DNA of 64,000 nucleotides from an uncultured Pelagibacteraceae bacterium (GTDB taxonomy: Bacteria; Pseudomonadota; Alphaproteobacteria; Pelagibacterales; Pelagibacteraceae). Every line of letters starts with the position of its first letter. The stretch's first letter is position 1. The notes beneath the pieces were generated by a model that was not told where the DNA came from, ran no database searches, and saw nothing but the letters and a program-made list of their open reading frames with translations. The position numbers and the translations under genes are program-made. Of the stretch, positions 24,870 to 35,115 are shown piece by piece. The stretch is from contig CACMJW010000001.1 in assembly GCA_902614125.1 (NCBI GenBank), positions 124,001-188,000 of the forward strand. The letters are read 5' to 3'.

Positions 24870-24899
24870 ATACTGTTGCATTTTTGCATCAATACTGTT
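24870..24899 (-). promoter_or_regulatory. Direct repeat upstream of the porin, candidate regulator site
   Basis: ATACTGTT occurs at 24870-24877 and again at 24892-24899, 22 bp apart, about two helical turns. Between them lies the symmetrical TGCATTTTTGCA. Tandem repeats on one helix face suit a dimeric OmpR-type activator. The site lies in the 193-bp gap between the divergent porin and DUF3576 genes, which otherwise holds AT-rich sequence with a possible TTGACT -35 at 24913-24918 for the plus strand. Confidence 0.4.
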
Positions 24900-24954
24900 C
24901 TATTAAGGAAAATTGACTATTTCGTATTAATAATAAATAACGCATAAATCTAGA

Positions 24955-25503
24955 ATGAATAAAAATCTTAGAAATGTAGCAATTTTAGGCTCTTTAGTTA
25001 TTTTTCTTTACTCCTGCGGTATGGGCGCGGACGCGAGACAGTTTCCCCCAGATGCAGAATCCAGAGTAAAAAAAAACATAGAAGAAGGACGAGGATTTAG
25101 AATTTTTGATGATAACAATAAGGGTGGTTCTGGCAATTTTGATTTTGCAAGCTCAAACAGTCTATGGAGAGCTTCCCTTGATACTATAGATTTCATGCCC
25201 TTAGCATCAGCTAATTATAGTGGAGGAATAATAATAACAGACTGGTACTCTAGTGACACAAATTCCTCTGAAGCAATAAAAATTTCTATAAGATTTTTAA
25301 CGAATGAGATTAGGTCAGATGCGTTAGATATAAAAGTGTTTTATAAAAAATGTGCTACGAATGAAAGTTGTAAGATTATAGAAAAATCTGAAAATATTAA
25401 AAAACAATTAAGTAAAAAAATTTTAACAAAGGCTGCGGTTTACGAAAAAGAGACAAAAGTGAAAAATTTTAAACCATATAAAGGTAAAGGAACAGTTAAG
25501 TAA
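24955..25503 (+). CDS. DUF3576 lipoprotein
   Basis: A 182-aa lipoprotein with a signal peptide ending in the lipobox LYSC (Cys 21). The mature domain matches the alphaproteobacterial DUF3576 family by its NSLWRASLDTIDFMPLASANYSGGIIITDWY core, which I recognise from its fixed place upstream of leuS. No biochemical function is known to me. Its operon partners leuS, lptE and holA suggest only a housekeeping context, and lptE is also an envelope lipoprotein. Confidence 0.85.
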   Translation: MNKNLRNVAILGSLVIFLYSCGMGADARQFPPDAESRVKKNIEEGRGFRIFDDNNKGGSGNFDFASSNSLWRASLDTIDFMPLASANYSGGIIITDWYSSDTNSSEAIKISIRFLTNEIRSDALDIKVFYKKCATNESCKIIEKSENIKKQLSKKILTKAAVYEKETKVKNFKPYKGKGTVK

Positions 25504-25542
25504 AATTTAGAAATCATTTCAAAATCTAAAACTAAGCAATAA

Positions 25543-28086
25543 GTGGAACAGAATAACAGATATAATTTCAAGATAGTAGAAGATAAGTGGCAAAAATTCT
25601 GGGAAGAAAATAAATCCTTTAAAACAGAAATTAAAAAAGACAAAAAAAAATTTTATTGCCTTGAAATGTTTCCTTACCCATCAGGTAAAATACATATGGG
25701 TCATGTTAGAAATTACACAATTGGAGATGTCCTTTCGCGATATAAATCATTAGAGGGATTTAACGTCTTACATCCTATGGGTTGGGATTCTTTTGGTTTA
25801 CCAGCAGAAAATGCTGCTAAACAAAATAATTTAAATCCAAAAGAATGGACTGAAAAGAATATATCAATCATGAAATCTCAATTAAAAAAATTAGGACTCT
25901 CAATAGATTGGGATAGAGAAATTTCAACATGTAGTGAAGATTATTACAAGCATCAACAAATATTTTTTTTAGAATTGTATGAAAAGGGTCTAGTCTACAG
26001 AAAAGAAAATTTTGTAAATTGGGACCCAATTGATGAAACTGTTTTAGCAAATGAACAAGTTATTGATGGTAAAGGCTGGAGGTCTGGAGCTATAGTACAA
26101 AGAAAAAAACTAAATCAATGGTTTTTTAATATTTCTAAATTTTCAGAGGATTTATTAGCTGAACTTGATGAGCTTGGAAATTGGCCTAACAAAGTTAAAG
26201 TTATGCAACGAAATTGGATTGGGAAATCATTTGGTTGTGAATTAAATTTTAAAATCGAAGGTGATTTACCAGTTAAAAATATAAAATGTTTTACAACAAG
26301 ACCAGACACATTATTTGGTTTTTCTTTTTTGGCTATTTCACCAGACCATCCAGTATCTAAGTATTATGAAAATGAACCTGAATTTATAAAGTTTAAAGAA
26401 GAATGTTCTAAAACTGGTACCACAGAGGAATCTTTGGCTTTAGCTGAAAAGATTGGTTTTAAAACTAGTTTAAAGGCAATTAATCCATTTAAAGAAAATG
26501 AAAAAGTCCCAGTTTATTTCGCAAACTTTGTGCTAATGGACTACGGCTTCGGTGCAGTTTTTGGTTGTCCTGGACATGATCAAAGAGATTTTGATTTTGC
26601 TAAGAAATATAATCTTTCAATAAAAACAGTAGTCAAACCAAAAGATATTGAAAATTTTAAAGTAAGTACCGAAGCATTTCCTGGGGAAGGAATAATAATT
26701 AATTCGGAATTTTTAGATGGTTTGGAAGCACCAGGCCAATCAGTATTGAAAGCTATAGAAATTTTACAGAACAGAAAGCTTGGAAAAGAAAAAATTAATT
26801 TTAGATTAAAAGATTGGGGTGTATCAAGACAAAGATACTGGGGATGCCCAATACCGGTTGCTTATGATGAAAATGGAACAATTAAAACAATTCCAAAAGA
26901 TGATTTACCAGTAAAACTTCCAGAAAATATAAATCATAACTGCAAAGGAAATCCTTTAGATTATGATGAAAATTGGAAGACAATTTATATAGATGGTAAG
27001 AAATATTTTAGAGAAACAGATACTTTGGATACTTTTGTTGACTCTTCGTGGTATTTTTTGAGATTTTGCTCACCAAAAAATAGTGACTACGGTTTCGATT
27101 TAGATGAAATTAATTATTGGATGCCAGTTGATCAATATATCGGAGGCGTAGAGCATGCAATACTGCACTTGTTATACTCCAGATTTTTTATGAGATCTAT
27201 AGCTTATGAAAACGATAAATTTACATTTAAAGAACCATTTGCAGGCCTTTTCACTCAAGGTATGGTTTGTCATGAAACATACAAAGATGAAAATAATAAT
27301 TGGCTAAGTCCTGATGAAGTAGATTCAAAGGGGAAGAATTATTTTATTAAAAAAAATCCTTTATCAAAAGTTATAGTTGGTCCATCAGAATCCATGTCAA
27401 AATCAAAAAAAAATGTAATTGATCCTGAAAATATAATTAAAAATTATGGTGCTGATGCTGTAAGATTTTTTATTCTTTCAGATAGTCCACCTGAGAAAGA
27501 TGTTCAATGGTCTGAGCAAGGAATGTTATCAGCATATAAATTTGTACAGAAATTTTGGGGTTTGCATCTAAAGATTAAAAAAAAAATAAAACTTAAAAAT
27601 GAAAAGGAGGAAGATTTAGTTTTAAAAAAATTTACCAATCAATTAATTTACAAAATAACTCAAAATTTAAATAATTTTAGTTATAACGTGATAATTGCAA
27701 ACATGCATGAAACTTACAACTTTCTAATTAAACACCTTGACAAAAAATCAAATTCAAAAGATCTTAATGAGTGCTACAAGAAAATTTTAATTATATTTTC
27801 TCCGGTTTTGCCCCATCTTATAAATGAATGTCTTGAAGAAATGGTTTATGAGAACACCAATTCTTGGCCTACGGTTGAGAAAAAATACCTAGAAAACAGC
27901 AAAGTTGATTATGTAGTTCAAATTAATGGAAAAAAGAGATCAGTAATTAATGCTGACAAAAATCTAGATCAAGAAAGATTATTTGACCTTGTTAAAAATG
28001 ACAAACTGTTAGATAAATATTTGAAAAATATATCTATAAAAAAAATTATTTTTGTAAAAAATAGATTAATGAACATACTAGTATGA
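25543..28086 (+). CDS. leuS: Leucyl-tRNA synthetase
   Basis: A class Ia synthetase of 847 aa starting at a GTG. The HIGH motif appears as [16 protein letters not shown] near residue 44 and the KMSKS motif as [11 protein letters not shown] near residue 622. The inserted editing (CP1) domain holds the threonine-rich [10 protein letters not shown] segment near residue 250 that clears mischarged tRNA. The length is normal for bacterial LeuRS. It follows the DUF3576 gene by 39 bp and overlaps lptE by 4 bp, so the four genes form an operon. Confidence 0.98.
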   Translation: MEQNNRYNFKIVEDKWQKFWEENKSFKTEIKKDKKKFYCLEMFPYPSGKIHMGHVRNYTIGDVLSRYKSLEGFNVLHPMGWDSFGLPAENAAKQNNLNPKEWTEKNISIMKSQLKKLGLSIDWDREISTCSEDYYKHQQIFFLELYEKGLVYRKENFVNWDPIDETVLANEQVIDGKGWRSGAIVQRKKLNQWFFNISKFSEDLLAELDELGNWPNKVKVMQRNWIGKSFGCELNFKIEGDLPVKNIKCFTTRPDTLFGFSFLAISPDHPVSKYYENEPEFIKFKEECSKTGTTEESLALAEKIGFKTSLKAINPFKENEKVPVYFANFVLMDYGFGAVFGCPGHDQRDFDFAKKYNLSIKTVVKPKDIENFKVSTEAFPGEGIIINSEFLDGLEAPGQSVLKAIEILQNRKLGKEKINFRLKDWGVSRQRYWGCPIPVAYDENGTIKTIPKDDLPVKLPENINHNCKGNPLDYDENWKTIYIDGKKYFRETDTLDTFVDSSWYFLRFCSPKNSDYGFDLDEINYWMPVDQYIGGVEHAILHLLYSRFFMRSIAYENDKFTFKEPFAGLFTQGMVCHETYKDENNNWLSPDEVDSKGKNYFIKKNPLSKVIVGPSESMSKSKKNVIDPENIIKNYGADAVRFFILSDSPPEKDVQWSEQGMLSAYKFVQKFWGLHLKIKKKIKLKNEKEEDLVLKKFTNQLIYKITQNLNNFSYNVIIANMHETYNFLIKHLDKKSNSKDLNECYKKILIIFSPVLPHLINECLEEMVYENTNSWPTVEKKYLENSKVDYVVQINGKKRSVINADKNLDQERLFDLVKNDKLLDKYLKNISIKKIIFVKNRLMNILV

Positions 28087-28565
28087 TAAAAATAAAGTTT
28101 ATCTATCCCTTTTTTTTACTTCTGTTTTTTTTAAATGGATGTGGTTTTAAACCCACACTTATAGGATCAGATTATGATTTTAAAATTAAAATTGGAACAA
28201 ATATTGGTAACAAACAAATAAATTCAAAGATAGAAAATAAAATAAGAGCAGTAGATGGAATAAAAAGGACCTTTATACTAAATTTTAGTTCTAAAGAAAC
28301 CAAAAACGTTCTTTCTAAAGACTCAAAAGGTGATCCTAGTATTTTGGAGTTAGTAATTAATTTAAATTATAAATTAAGTGAGAATGGGAAGATTCTAGTT
28401 AACAGAACTTTAAGTCAAAGATCAACATATAATAATATATCAGATAAATTTGAGTTAAGTAAATCTGAGGAGATTTTAAGAGACAATCTTGTTGAAAATT
28501 TAGTGTCAGACATAATTAACTCTGCATCTAATTTAATACTAAATCCAATGATTAATGATAATTAA
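28083..28565 (+). CDS. lptE: LPS-assembly lipoprotein LptE
   Basis: A 160-aa lipoprotein with lipobox LNGC (Cys 20) followed by the GFKPT start typical of LptE. It plugs and supports the LptD outer-membrane translocon for lipopolysaccharide. Sequence conservation outside the N-terminus is low, so the call leans on the conserved leuS-lptE-holA order. It overlaps leuS by 4 bp and holA by 11 bp. Confidence 0.85.
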   Translation: MIKIKFIYPFFLLLFFLNGCGFKPTLIGSDYDFKIKIGTNIGNKQINSKIENKIRAVDGIKRTFILNFSSKETKNVLSKDSKGDPSILELVINLNYKLSENGKILVNRTLSQRSTYNNISDKFELSKSEEILRDNLVENLVSDIINSASNLILNPMINDN

Positions 28566-29529
28566 ATCTTTTGAAGTAAAAAAAGCAAAATTTTCAAACT
28601 TTAAATCAATTCTTCTCTACGGTTTAAATAAAGGTTTTAAAGAAGAGGTGATAAAATCATACATTTTATTGGGTTTTTCAGGGGAAATATTACGTTATGA
28701 AGAGCCAGAAGTTTTAGAAAATAAAGATACCATCCTTGAGAGTTTTTTGAATGGTTCATTATTTGGAGAAATGAAAATAATGATAATCTCTAGATCTTCT
28801 AATAAAATAATTAATTTTATAGACGATTTTTTAGAGAGAGATATATCAGGTGTACAAATAATTATAAATTCTGAAAATTTAGATAAAAAATCAAAGCTAA
28901 GAGGTTTATTTGAGAAAGATAAAAAATTAGCCTGTATACCGTTTTATGAGGATAACAACCAAAGTCTAAATATTTTTGCAATTAATTTTATAAAAGGAAA
29001 AAATATAAAAATTTCACAAGAGACTGTAAATTTAATAGTTGAAAGAGCGCGTGGAGATAGAGGTAATTTAAATAATGAACTTCAAAAGTTAGAAGCTCTA
29101 CACCTAACAAGAAAAAAAATCACACAAGAAGATATATTCAATTTAACAAATCTTTCGGAGGATTATGGAATATTTGAACTTGTAGATAATTATTTGGCGA
29201 AAAATAAGATTAAAGTTTCGAAAATTCTAAATGAAAATAATTTTGTAAATGATGATTGCATTTTAATACTAAGAACATTGCTAAATAGATCAAAAAGGCT
29301 TTTAAAATTAAAAAATATTCAAAAAGAAAAAAATAATATTGATGAAGTAATTTCATCTTATAAACCCTCAATATTTTGGAAAGAAAAAGATTTAGTTAAA
29401 CAACAAATTAAAAATTGGTCTGAAAAAGAGATAAAAGAAAAAATTTTTCAAGTATCTAACTTAGAGATTTTAATCAAAAAAAATACACCTTCTATTAATC
29501 TTGTATCAGATTTAATCAGCAATTATTAA
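28555..29529 (+). CDS. holA: DNA polymerase III delta subunit
   Basis: The clamp-loader subunit that opens the beta clamp, 324 aa. The weakly conserved AAA+ fold is recognised from the SILLYGLNKGFKEEV-type N-terminus, the LLIISRSSNKI-like strand, the KLACIPFYED segment and the ARGDRGNLNNELQKLEAL motif characteristic of HolA. It has no functional Walker A, as expected. It is the last gene of the DUF3576-leuS-lptE-holA operon and its stop overlaps the convergent parB by 4 bp. Confidence 0.9.
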   Translation: MIIKSFEVKKAKFSNFKSILLYGLNKGFKEEVIKSYILLGFSGEILRYEEPEVLENKDTILESFLNGSLFGEMKIMIISRSSNKIINFIDDFLERDISGVQIIINSENLDKKSKLRGLFEKDKKLACIPFYEDNNQSLNIFAINFIKGKNIKISQETVNLIVERARGDRGNLNNELQKLEALHLTRKKITQEDIFNLTNLSEDYGIFELVDNYLAKNKIKVSKILNENNFVNDDCILILRTLLNRSKRLLKLKNIQKEKNNIDEVISSYKPSIFWKEKDLVKQQIKNWSEKEIKEKIFQVSNLEILIKKNTPSINLVSDLISNY

Positions 29530-30374
29530 TAGTTTTCCTTTATTATTTTGATTAATCGATCAAGCTGATCAATACCTTTATACTCAAAAATTAATGTACC
29601 AGTATTATTTTTTTTATTATTTAAAAATACCTTCATTCCAATTTTAGATGTTAATTGATTTTCAATATCTATTGAATTTGGATCCTTAGACTTAATTGAA
29701 CTTTTATTACTTTTAACTAATCTAGCAAGAGCTTCTGCCTGTCTAACTGATAATTTTTTTTTGATTATTTTATCAGCTAATAACTCAGAGTTATCTAAAC
29801 CAACTAAAATCTTGGCATGGCCCGGAGATATTTTGTCATTGATAATGTACTCAATCACCTTAGCTGGAAGACTTAATAATCTTATGCAATTAGATATATG
29901 AGCTCTGCTCTTCCCAATAAATTTCGCGACTTTGTCTTGATCATAATTAAATTCATTAATTAATCTTTGATATCCCTCGGCTTCCTCGATGGGGTTAAGA
30001 TCCTTTCTTTGAACATTTTCAACAATTGCAAATTCAAGAGACTTAAGATTGTCTAAATTAAGAATTACTGCTGGAACTTCGTGCAAGCCAGCATTTTGGG
30101 CCGCTTGCCATCTTCTTTCTCCTGCTATCAATTCATATTTGTCATTGCTATCTTCTGATGCTCTTACAATTATTGGCTGAATAATTCCTCTTTCTCGAAT
30201 TGATGCTGTGAGTTCTTCTAAACTATTTTTGTCAAAGTTTTTTCTTGGTTGATATTTGTTTGGTATAATAGAACTAATCGATATTTTATTGTTTGTAATC
30301 TTTACATCACTATCTCCGATCAAGGATGACAAACCTCTTCCTAATCCTTTTTTATTTTTAAACGGATTTATCAT
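29526..30374 (-). CDS. parB: Chromosome partitioning protein ParB
   Basis: The CTPase that loads on parS and organises the origin region, 282 aa. It begins with the ParA-stimulating GLGRGLSSLIGD (residues 10-21). The ParB/Srx nucleotide-binding domain follows with NKYQPRKNFD and AGERRWQAAQNAG, then the helix-turn-helix FIGKSRAHISNCIRLLSLP that reads parS, and a C-terminal dimerisation segment. The start overlaps the parA stop by 4 bp. Two candidate parS sites lie 1.4 and 1.7 kb upstream. Confidence 0.97.
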   Translation of the reverse strand: MINPFKNKKGLGRGLSSLIGDSDVKITNNKISISSIIPNKYQPRKNFDKNSLEELTASIRERGIIQPIIVRASEDSNDKYELIAGERRWQAAQNAGLHEVPAVILNLDNLKSLEFAIVENVQRKDLNPIEEAEGYQRLINEFNYDQDKVAKFIGKSRAHISNCIRLLSLPAKVIEYIINDKISPGHAKILVGLDNSELLADKIIKKKLSVRQAEALARLVKSNKSSIKSKDPNSIDIENQLTSKIGMKVFLNNKKNNTGTLIFEYKGIDQLDRLIKIIKENY

Positions 30375-31171
30375 GCAGCAGTCTCAATTTCTTTTTCTTG
30401 TTCTAAAAATTCTTCAGTGAAACTAAAATACGCTTTACTACCTGGACAAAGCTTATCGTAGATTAATACTGGAACTCCATGAGAAGGCGCCTCTGATAAC
30501 CTTACATTTCTCGGCACTGCTGTGTTGTAAACTTTTTCTTTAAAAAAATTTCTAGCTTCTGTCTCAACCTGGCTGGACAACTTATTTCTCTTATCATACA
30601 TCGTAAGGAGGATCCCTCTTATCTCAAGGATAGGGTTTAAATTCGATTTAATCCTTTCAATAGTTTTCATTAATTGGGTTAGACCCTCTAAAGCGAAAAA
30701 CTCCGTCTGAAGTGGCACTACCAAAGCATCAGATGCAACTAAGGCCATAATTGTGAGAAGACTAAGAGATGGAGGGCAGTCAATTAGTATATAATGATAG
30801 GATGCTCTAGAATCATTTAAAATAGAGACTAATTCATCTTTTAATTTAAATGCTCTTCGGTTGTCACCAGCAGTTTCAACCTCAAGTCCTGATAAATCTA
30901 CATTAGAAGTAATAATATCTAAGTTTTTAAAATCAGTTTTTTGTATCACTTCAGATATTTTTCTGTTTCCATTTAAAACACTATAAATTGTATTATCCGA
31001 TGTACCTGAGTTGGATAATCCAAGACCTGTTGTGGCATTTCCTTGTGGGTCAAGGTCAATCACAAGAATTCTTTTTTCTTTAAGAGACAAACCAGCAGCT
31101 AAATTAATTATTGTTGTTGTCTTCCCCACCCCACCTTTTTGATTTATGACTGAAATAATTTTACTATTCAT
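30371..31171 (-). CDS. parA: Chromosome partitioning ATPase ParA
   Basis: A 266-aa ATPase of the Walker-type (MinD/ParA) family. The deviant Walker A KGGVGKTT spans residues 12-19, followed by the Walker A' region VIDLDPQGNATTGLG and the Walker B LIDCPPSLSLL. It moves ParB-parS complexes toward the new pole over the nucleoid. It overlaps rsmG by 4 bp and parB by 4 bp, giving the mnmG-rsmG-parA-parB operon typical of bacterial origin regions. Confidence 0.98.
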   Translation of the reverse strand: MNSKIISVINQKGGVGKTTTIINLAAGLSLKEKRILVIDLDPQGNATTGLGLSNSGTSDNTIYSVLNGNRKISEVIQKTDFKNLDIITSNVDLSGLEVETAGDNRRAFKLKDELVSILNDSRASYHYILIDCPPSLSLLTIMALVASDALVVPLQTEFFALEGLTQLMKTIERIKSNLNPILEIRGILLTMYDKRNKLSSQVETEARNFFKEKVYNTAVPRNVRLSEAPSHGVPVLIYDKLCPGSKAYFSFTEEFLEQEKEIETAA

Positions 31172-31806
31172 TTTTTTTTAAGATTTGATATTTTCACAAT
31201 GACAGACTCGTCGTTAGTTAAACTTTTCCTCTCCTCATAATCAAATTTCCAACTTTTCATTGCGTCCTTTAAAATCTTTTTTCCATTTTTTCCTAAAAAT
31301 AAAATTATGTATTTAAAATTTTTAAAATTAGTTTTCGCAATCTGAAAAATTACTGGCAAAGGTTTAAAGGCACGTGAAATTATGACGTCTGTAATTAAAT
31401 TTTTTTCATTAAAAATATTTTTTTGATAAATTTCCGCATCCAGTTTAAATTTTTTGGACATTTCTCTTAAGAAATTACTTTTATGATAACTTTTTTCATA
31501 AAAAATCACTTTAAATGTAGGCTTTCTTGAACTCATAATAATACCTAAGACAATTCCTGGTAAACCTGCCCCTGAACCTAAGTCTGTACACGTTTTAATG
31601 TCATTTCTATTAATAAAATCAATGATTTGCATACTATCAGCAATATGCCTTGATTTTATTGAGCTTTCAGTGCTTTTGCTAATTAAATTTATTTCCTTAT
31701 TTTTTAAAATTATGTCTTTTGAATATTCATCTAACCTTTCGAGTGTTTCACGTGAAACATCTAGATTAAATTTTGAGACTGTTTTTAAAAAATACGAATC
31801 AATCAA
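31168..31806 (-). CDS. rsmG: 16S rRNA m7G527 methyltransferase RsmG (GidB)
   Basis: A 212-aa SAM-dependent methyltransferase that modifies G527 in 16S rRNA. The SAM motif is [15 protein letters not shown] near residue 75, preceded by the [11 protein letters not shown] and RHIADSMQI family blocks, and [10 protein letters not shown] follows. Its 5' end contains a perfect parS sequence, so the coding region doubles as a segregation site. It overlaps mnmG by 4 bp. Confidence 0.95.
   Translation of the reverse strand: MIDSYFLKTVSKFNLDVSRETLERLDEYSKDIILKNKEINLISKSTESSIKSRHIADSMQIIDFINRNDIKTCTDLGSGAGLPGIVLGIIMSSRKPTFKVIFYEKSYHKSNFLREMSKKFKLDAEIYQKNIFNEKNLITDVIISRAFKPLPVIFQIAKTNFKNFKYIILFLGKNGKKILKDAMKSWKFDYEERKSLTNDESVIVKISNLKKK
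31744..31759. other. parS site, perfect 16-bp palindrome
   Basis: TGTTTCACGTGAAACA is the exact bacterial parS consensus. It lies inside rsmG, 0.6 kb upstream of parA, and should be the ParB nucleation site. Confidence 0.93.
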
Positions 31807-33674
31807 GCTATATGCTTAATAGACCTTCTTTTAAGATGAGACAATAAAATATATACGGCCGCAGGTGTTATACCGTCTATTCTAAGGGCTTGACCCATTG
31901 TTTTAGGCTTTATTTTCTTAAATTTTGACTTAACTTCATTTGATAGTCCTGAAAAGCTATCATAATTAATATTATCTGGAATTATTAAATTTTCATCTCT
32001 TTTAAAAGCTAAAATATCGGCTTTTTGCTTCTTCAAATAACCTTTATAATGAGAGTTTATCTCTAATTGTTCATCTATTTCACGTGAAACATAGGGTATT
32101 TCTGGCCAAATTTCCCTAATTTTATTCATATTTACTGATTTTTGGCCTAGTATATGGAATGCAGTTCTACTAACCCCGTCCTTTGCAATATTTATACCGT
32201 ATTTTTCAACTTTTGACGGGGTAATTTGTAATTTTGACATTTGATTTTCAATTTTTGTTAGTTGAAAATGTTTTTCTTTAAATATTTGAGCTCTATCTTT
32301 AAGTACCACTCCCAAATTAATTCCTTTTTGAGTTAGTCTAACATCTGCATTATCTGACCTTAATGATAATCTATACTCTGCTCTTGAGGTAAACATTCTA
32401 TATGGTTCTGCTACACCTTTCGTAACCAAATCGTCTATCATCACTCCTATATATGCATCTGATCTATCAAGTATAAAAGGTTCCTTGCCTTTGATAGATA
32501 GAGCAGAATTTATTCCAGCGATTAAGCCTTGAGCGGCTGCCTCTTCATATCCGGTTGTTCCATTAATTTGACCAGCAAGATAGAGATTTTTGATTTTTTT
32601 AGTCTCTAAAGTTAAGGATAGTTCTCTTGGATCAATATAATCGTATTCAATAGCATATCCAGGCCTTAATATTTTTACATTCTCTAAACCTTTGATTTTA
32701 CTACATATTTCTTGCTGTATCTCTGATGGTAGCGAAGTTGAAATGCCATTTGGATATATAGTATTATCATTTAAGCCTTCTGGCTCTAAAAAAATTTGGT
32801 GTCGCTCCTTATCAGCGAATTTTTTTATTTTATCCTCTATAGATGGACAATATCTTGGACCTACTCCTTGTATGCTGCCAGAGTACATAGCACTTCGCTT
32901 AATATTTTTAGAAATGATTTTATGAACTTCCTCATTGGTATAGGTCATTCTGCAAGAGATTTGCTTGTTTAAATTTTTTTTAGTTAAGAAAGAAAAAAAA
33001 TATGGATCTTCATCTGCATTTTGAGCTTCCAAATTTTCAAAATTAATTGTGCGTGCATCTAATCTTGGTGGAGTTCCGGTTTTTAATCTACCAATTTTAA
33101 AATTAAACTTTTCTAATTGTTCACTTAAACCTGTTGATGGTTTTTCATCATATCTCCCTGCTGGAGTTTTTTTCTCACCAATATGTATAAGACCATTTAA
33201 AAATGTGCCAGTTGTTAGAATTATCTTAGATGATCTGATTTCTTTACCAGATTGAGTATTAAATCCAATTATAGCATTATTTTTAAAATTGAAGCTTATT
33301 ACAGGATCAGAATAAATGCATAAATTACAGTAGTTTAGAAGTTTTTCTTGCATAAATTTTTTGTATAATGATCTATCACTTTGTGTTCTAGGTCCTCTAA
33401 CTGCAGGGCCTCTACTTCTATTTAAGAGCCTAAATTGTATTCCTGATTTGTCCGCAACTTCTCCCATAACACCGTCTAATGCATCTATTTCTCTGACCAA
33501 ATGACCTTTACCAAGTCCACCAATCGCAGGATTACAGGACATTTCCCCTATAGTTTCGAACTTATGTGTGAATAAGGCAGTGTTAACTCCCAATCTTGCA
33601 GATGCTGCTGCTGCCTCACAACCAGCATGACCACCTCCAATAACCACTACATCAAACGATAACTCATTTTTCAT
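31803..33674 (-). CDS. mnmG: tRNA uridine-34 5-carboxymethylaminomethyl enzyme MnmG (GidA)
   Basis: The FAD-dependent partner of MnmE in making cmnm5U34 in tRNA wobble positions, 623 aa. The FAD motif is [20 protein letters not shown] (residues 10-29). The signatures [40 protein letters not shown] and [20 protein letters not shown] are all present. The enzyme length is normal. A parS-like site lies in its 3' third. It is transcribed away from the origin with mnmE upstream, separated by 76 bp. Confidence 0.98.
   Translation of the reverse strand: MKNELSFDVVVIGGGHAGCEAAAASARLGVNTALFTHKFETIGEMSCNPAIGGLGKGHLVREIDALDGVMGEVADKSGIQFRLLNRSRGPAVRGPRTQSDRSLYKKFMQEKLLNYCNLCIYSDPVISFNFKNNAIIGFNTQSGKEIRSSKIILTTGTFLNGLIHIGEKKTPAGRYDEKPSTGLSEQLEKFNFKIGRLKTGTPPRLDARTINFENLEAQNADEDPYFFSFLTKKNLNKQISCRMTYTNEEVHKIISKNIKRSAMYSGSIQGVGPRYCPSIEDKIKKFADKERHQIFLEPEGLNDNTIYPNGISTSLPSEIQQEICSKIKGLENVKILRPGYAIEYDYIDPRELSLTLETKKIKNLYLAGQINGTTGYEEAAAQGLIAGINSALSIKGKEPFILDRSDAYIGVMIDDLVTKGVAEPYRMFTSRAEYRLSLRSDNADVRLTQKGINLGVVLKDRAQIFKEKHFQLTKIENQMSKLQITPSKVEKYGINIAKDGVSRTAFHILGQKSVNMNKIREIWPEIPYVSREIDEQLEINSHYKGYLKKQKADILAFKRDENLIIPDNINYDSFSGLSNEVKSKFKKIKPKTMGQALRIDGITPAAVYILLSHLKRRSIKHIA
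32076..32091. other. parS-like site with one mismatch
   Basis: TATTTCACGTGAAACA differs from parS only at the second base. It lies within mnmG, 332 bp from the perfect copy. Paired sites so close to parAB support ParB binding here. Confidence 0.82.
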
Positions 33675-33750
33675 GTCTTTAATTTATTATCGTTATAAGA
33701 TTTTACAAGATACTAGTTATTACTCTTTTTGTGGTTTTCTTAATTGATGA

Positions 33751-35079
33751 TTATTTGCCTATACAGAAATCATTAAATATGGATCCTAATATTTCTTCAA
33801 CATCTACTTTTCCAACAATTAATCCTAAATGTCTAACTGCTAATCTTAAGTCTTCTGCAGCTTTGTCAAATTCCTCATCTGAATTTTTGTCCTGAAAGTT
33901 TTTTAAATGATTAATGCATTTTTCAATATTGTCTCTATGCCTGCTTCTTGTGATTATAATATCATTTGATGATATAAATTTATTTTCTAATTTTTTTTTT
34001 ATTTTATTAATAAGTAAATCAATATTTTTGTTCTCTTTAACCGATATAGATATTGGATTTAATTTTCTAATTTCTTCATTTATTTTATCATTAATATTAT
34101 CCAATTTATTAACGACAATAATATTCTTATCCTGGCTCAAAGCGCTTAAAAAGCTTTGAAAATCAACACTTTTTGGTTCTAACACAATGATATTTAAATC
34201 TGCCTCATTTGCGTTTTTTAGACTTAACTTTATCCCTTTTCTCTCTATTTCATCTTGAGAGTCCCTTATGCCGGCGGTATCAGATAAAATAACTGGATAT
34301 CCATCTAAATTAAGATGTGTTTCTATAACATCTCTTGTTGTTCCGGCAATTTCTGACACAATTGCTACTTCACGGTTTGCTAGATGATTAAGGAGAGAAG
34401 ATTTACCTACATTAGTGGGACCAATTATGGATATTTTAAACCCTTCTCTTATTCTTTCTCCCACTCTTTGATCATCCAATATCTTTTCTAAATCAGATAA
34501 TGCTTTAGCCGTATCTGCTTTTATTCCATCTAATATTCCGGTTGGCAGATCTTCATCTGGAAAGTCGATTTTAGCTTCTATCTTTGATAAAACCTTAATC
34601 AATATATCTCTAAGAGTCTCAAATGTTTTTGAACTTTTTCCCTCCAAAATCTTTATAGCTTGTAATCTCTGAATTTCTGTTTCTGATGAAATTAAGTCTG
34701 AAACGCCTTCAGCTTTCATTAAGTCTATCTTTCCGTTCTGGAAAGCAGTTTTTGTGAATTCTCCTGGAGACGCAAGTCTACAATTAGATACTTCTGAAAT
34801 TGAACTTTGTATTGCTTCAATTACTGCTCTGCTACCATGAACATGGAATTCGGCCATATCTTCACCTGTGTAACTGTTTGGACCAGGTAACCATAAAAGT
34901 ATACCTTCATCTATCAGCTCATTATTTTTGTTAATGAATTTTTTTAAAGTTGCCTCTTTAGGTTTTGGCAAACTTGAATTTGTAAGATGTTTAATTACGT
35001 TTACAGTTTCAGATCCCGAAACTCTAATAACGGCTACACCTGATAAACCTGGCCCTGAGGATAGAGCATAAAATGTCAT
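33751..35079 (-). CDS. mnmE: tRNA modification GTPase MnmE (TrmE)
   Basis: The GTPase that with MnmG builds cmnm5U34, 442 aa. The N-terminal folate-binding domain starts with YALSSGPGLSGVAVIRVSG. The helical domain flanks an inserted G domain with G1 GPTNVGKSS, G2/G3 TTRDVIE and DTAGIRDS, and G4 VVNKLD. The obligatory C-terminal cysteine motif FCIGK ends the protein. It is complete. rho precedes it on the same strand with a gap of 36 bp. Confidence 0.98.
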   Translation of the reverse strand: MTFYALSSGPGLSGVAVIRVSGSETVNVIKHLTNSSLPKPKEATLKKFINKNNELIDEGILLWLPGPNSYTGEDMAEFHVHGSRAVIEAIQSSISEVSNCRLASPGEFTKTAFQNGKIDLMKAEGVSDLISSETEIQRLQAIKILEGKSSKTFETLRDILIKVLSKIEAKIDFPDEDLPTGILDGIKADTAKALSDLEKILDDQRVGERIREGFKISIIGPTNVGKSSLLNHLANREVAIVSEIAGTTRDVIETHLNLDGYPVILSDTAGIRDSQDEIERKGIKLSLKNANEADLNIIVLEPKSVDFQSFLSALSQDKNIIVVNKLDNINDKINEEIRKLNPISISVKENKNIDLLINKIKKKLENKFISSNDIIITRSRHRDNIEKCINHLKNFQDKNSDEEFDKAAEDLRLAVRHLGLIVGKVDVEEILGSIFNDFCIGK

Positions 35080-35115
35080 CAGAAAATTATATCAGTATTT
35101 TGGAAAAATAAATCC

